NCBI GenBank assembly: GCA_035315125.1 | Contig: DATFYI010000057.1 | Span: 1-5,151 of the forward strand | Source of the DNA: DATFYI01 sp035315125 | GTDB lineage: Bacteria; Chloroflexota; Anaerolineae; Anaerolineales; Anaerolineaceae | DNA length: 5,151 nt | Direction of reading: 5' to 3' | Shown: piece after piece, positions 4,618-5,151 of the stretch | How positions within the stretch are numbered: the stretch's first letter is position 1 | How the letters are laid out: the number at the start of each line of letters is the position of its first letter | Notes under the pieces: model-generated | Database searches by the model: none | The model's input: the letters and a program-made list of their open reading frames with translations, nothing else | What the model was told of the DNA's origin: nothing | Translations under genes and position numbers: made by a program

Positions 4618-4641
4618 GACGCCGCCACGATGGACGGCATC
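4618..4641 (-). other. hairpin between tRNA-Trp and secE
   Basis: GATGCCGTC (4633-4641) pairs with GGCGGCGTC (4618-4626) over 9 bp, including two G-U pairs, with a 6-nt loop. It starts 13 nt after the tRNA and ends 14 nt before the secE Shine-Dalgarno. No U-run follows. It may mark the place where the tRNA is cut from the polycistronic RNA and protect the new secE 5' end (inference). Confidence 0.45.
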
Positions 4642-4654
4642 TCCGGACTTGAGG

Positions 4655-4727
4655 CAGGCCAGGTAGGAATTGAACCCACAACCTTCCGTTTTGGAGACGG
4701 ACGCTCTGCCAATTGAGCTACTGGCCT
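4655..4727 (-). tRNA. trnW: tRNA-Trp (anticodon CCA)
   Basis: The minus strand folds as a complete cloverleaf. The acceptor stem is AGGCCAG/CTGGCCT. The D-arm is GCTC-AATTGGCA-GAGC. The anticodon arm is TCCGT-CTCCAAA-ACGGA with anticodon CCA, reading UGG. The variable loop is AGGTT. The T-arm is GTGGG-TTCAATT-CCTAC, and the discriminator base is G. The next bases are CCT, so the CCA tail is not encoded and must be added by the CCA-adding enzyme. A tRNA-Trp between rpmG and secE is a common bacterial arrangement. Confidence 0.97.
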
Positions 4728-4731
4728 AAAC

Positions 4732-4767
4732 GGTTGTGGGTAGAGCAAAAAAGGCTCACCCACAACC
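4732..4767 (-). other. strong hairpin just upstream of tRNA-Trp
   Basis: GGTTGTGGGT (4758-4767) pairs perfectly with ACCCACAACC (4732-4741). After a one-base bulge, an inner GAGC/GCTC helix continues, for 14 bp in total. The loop is CTTTTTT. It ends only 4 nt before the first base of the tRNA. The first arm is also identical to 10 nt of the tRNA covering the end of the variable loop and the T-stem, so the second arm could pair with the tRNA itself. No U-run follows the stem, so it is not a standard terminator. Confidence 0.6.
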
Positions 4768-4779
4768 CATCAATCCATA

Positions 4780-4950
4780 TTACTTCGTCTCCCGGTGCAA
4801 TGTGTGTTTGCGGCAACGGTGGCAAAACTTTTTTAGTTCCATGCGACCGGGATCATTTCGACGATTTTTCTCAGTCGTATAGTTTCGTTCCTTGCACTCA
4901 GTGCAGGCCAAATATATAGTAGGACGAATATCTTTCTTTTTTGACGGCAT
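4780..4950 (-). CDS. rpmG: 50S ribosomal protein L33
   Basis: This small large-subunit protein lies near the E site. The 56-residue product begins MPSKKKDIRPTIYLACTEC, and ends KKFCHRCRKHTLHRETK. Cysteine pairs C16-x2-C19 and C43-x2-C46 form the zinc ribbon of the zinc-binding (C+) L33 type. The ATG at 4948-4950 gives the usual N-terminus. The Shine-Dalgarno is weak (only GTGAAG upstream), so translation may rely on coupling or on the nearby hairpin. It lies 42 nt after tuf and 52 nt before tRNA-Trp. It is too short to stand out by length alone, but the sequence is unmistakable. Confidence 0.95.
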   Translation of the reverse strand: MPSKKKDIRPTIYLACTECKERNYTTEKNRRNDPGRMELKKFCHRCRKHTLHRETK

Positions 4951-4961
4951 ACTTCACTATC

Positions 4962-4983
4962 CCAGCTCATCCAAATGAGCCGG
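4962..4983 (-). other. hairpin between tuf and rpmG
   Basis: CCGGCTCAT (4975-4983) pairs with ATGAGCTGG (4962-4970) over 9 bp with one G-U pair and a TTGG loop. It lies 9 nt after the tuf stop and 11 nt before the rpmG ATG. No U-run follows, so it looks like an RNA processing or stability element, not a terminator. Confidence 0.5.
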
Positions 4984-4992
4984 TACTCCCTT

Positions 4993-5151
4993 TTAGTCCA
5001 GAATCTTGGTGATCACGCCGGAACCAACCGTCAGACCACCCTCACGAATAGCAAACTTCGAGCCCTGTTCCAATGCCACCGGTACGATCAGCTCGACTTC
5101 CAGGTTTACATTATCCCCTGGCATTACCATCTCTACTCCCGCCGGCAGTGT
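4993..5151 (-). CDS. tuf: elongation factor Tu, C-terminal 52 residues (cut by window edge)
   Basis: EF-Tu delivers aminoacyl-tRNA to the ribosome in a GTP-dependent way. Only the end of domain III is present: TLPAGVEMVMPGDNVNLEVE, then LIVPVALEQGSKFAIREGG and the terminal VITKILD, ending in TAA. The segment is collinear with bacterial EF-Tu to the last residue. The near-invariant REGGRTVG reads REGGLTVG here, a leucine in place of arginine (R381 of E. coli). It is the first gene of the visible operon; any promoter lies outside the window. Confidence 0.96.
   Translation of the reverse strand, partial: TLPAGVEMVMPGDNVNLEVELIVPVALEQGSKFAIREGGLTVGSGVITKILD

Noticed and set aside
4592..4681. N-terminal extension of secE by 30 codons
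   Set aside because: It overlaps the 3' part of tRNA-Trp and lacks an SD, while the internal ATG has AGGAG at 7 nt and gives a normal SecE.
4713..4919. Plus-strand open frame opposite tRNA-Trp and rpmG
   Set aside because: It is a shadow of rpmG and the tRNA with no coding evidence of its own.
1..5151. CRISPR array, insertion sequence, phage or toxin-antitoxin elements
   Set aside because: No regularly spaced repeats, transposase or phage genes, or terminal repeats are seen; all genes are core housekeeping or SOS genes.

Overview
The window carries the end of a translation and secretion operon on the minus strand, followed by a convergent SOS regulator gene and the start of an amino-acid biosynthesis gene. 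Read along the minus strand from the right edge the order is: end of tuf (EF-Tu), rpmG (L33), tRNA-Trp, secE, nusG, rplK (L11), rplA (L1), rplJ (L10), rplL (L7/L12). This is the classic bacterial tuf-secE-nusG-rplKAJL order, but rpoB does not follow rplL. Instead a hairpin with T-runs on both sides lies between rplL and a convergent lexA gene. Left of lexA, and divergent from it, is the first part of a threonine synthase gene (thrC) that leaves the window at its PLP lysine.

The organism is a bacterium of intermediate GC content. The long LexA with an Ala-Ser cleavage site, the four-cysteine L33, the GTG and TTG starts and the absence of rpoB after rplL would fit Chloroflexota (Anaerolineae-like). 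That placement is inference from general familiarity, not from a search.

The genes are ordinary; the gaps between them are the interesting part. (1) The leaders of rplK and of rplA hold the same RNA module: GTGG, GA, a hairpin, a 7-nt loop, then CCAC directly against the Shine-Dalgarno sequence. It resembles the GGUGGGAGG...ACCAC element of 23S rRNA that binds L1, so L1 may repress rplK and rplA at two separate sites. (2) The 203-nt rplA-rplJ gap contains an extended -10 promoter, a recognisable L10 leader (kink-turn region), and an intrinsic terminator before the rplJ Shine-Dalgarno sequence. The 3' strand of the L10 leader can form 14 contiguous base pairs with the 5' side of the terminator. 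That gives a complete leader/antiterminator/terminator switch of the kind known for rplJL in Bacillus. (3) lexA has a near-consensus sigma-70 promoter with a GAAC-N4-GTTC operator between -35 and -10, which implies autoregulation. (4) Strong hairpins lie between tuf and rpmG, rpmG and tRNA-Trp, tRNA-Trp and secE, nusG and rplK, and rplJ and rplL. One of them has an arm complementary to the T-arm of the tRNA.

Together the operon supplies the tRNA delivery factor (EF-Tu), the L12 stalk and its base (L10, L11), the L1 stalk, a transcription-translation coupling factor (NusG) and a translocon subunit (SecE). The control elements are placed so that L1 and L10 can set their own supply. There is no gene-free stretch longer than about 300 bases.
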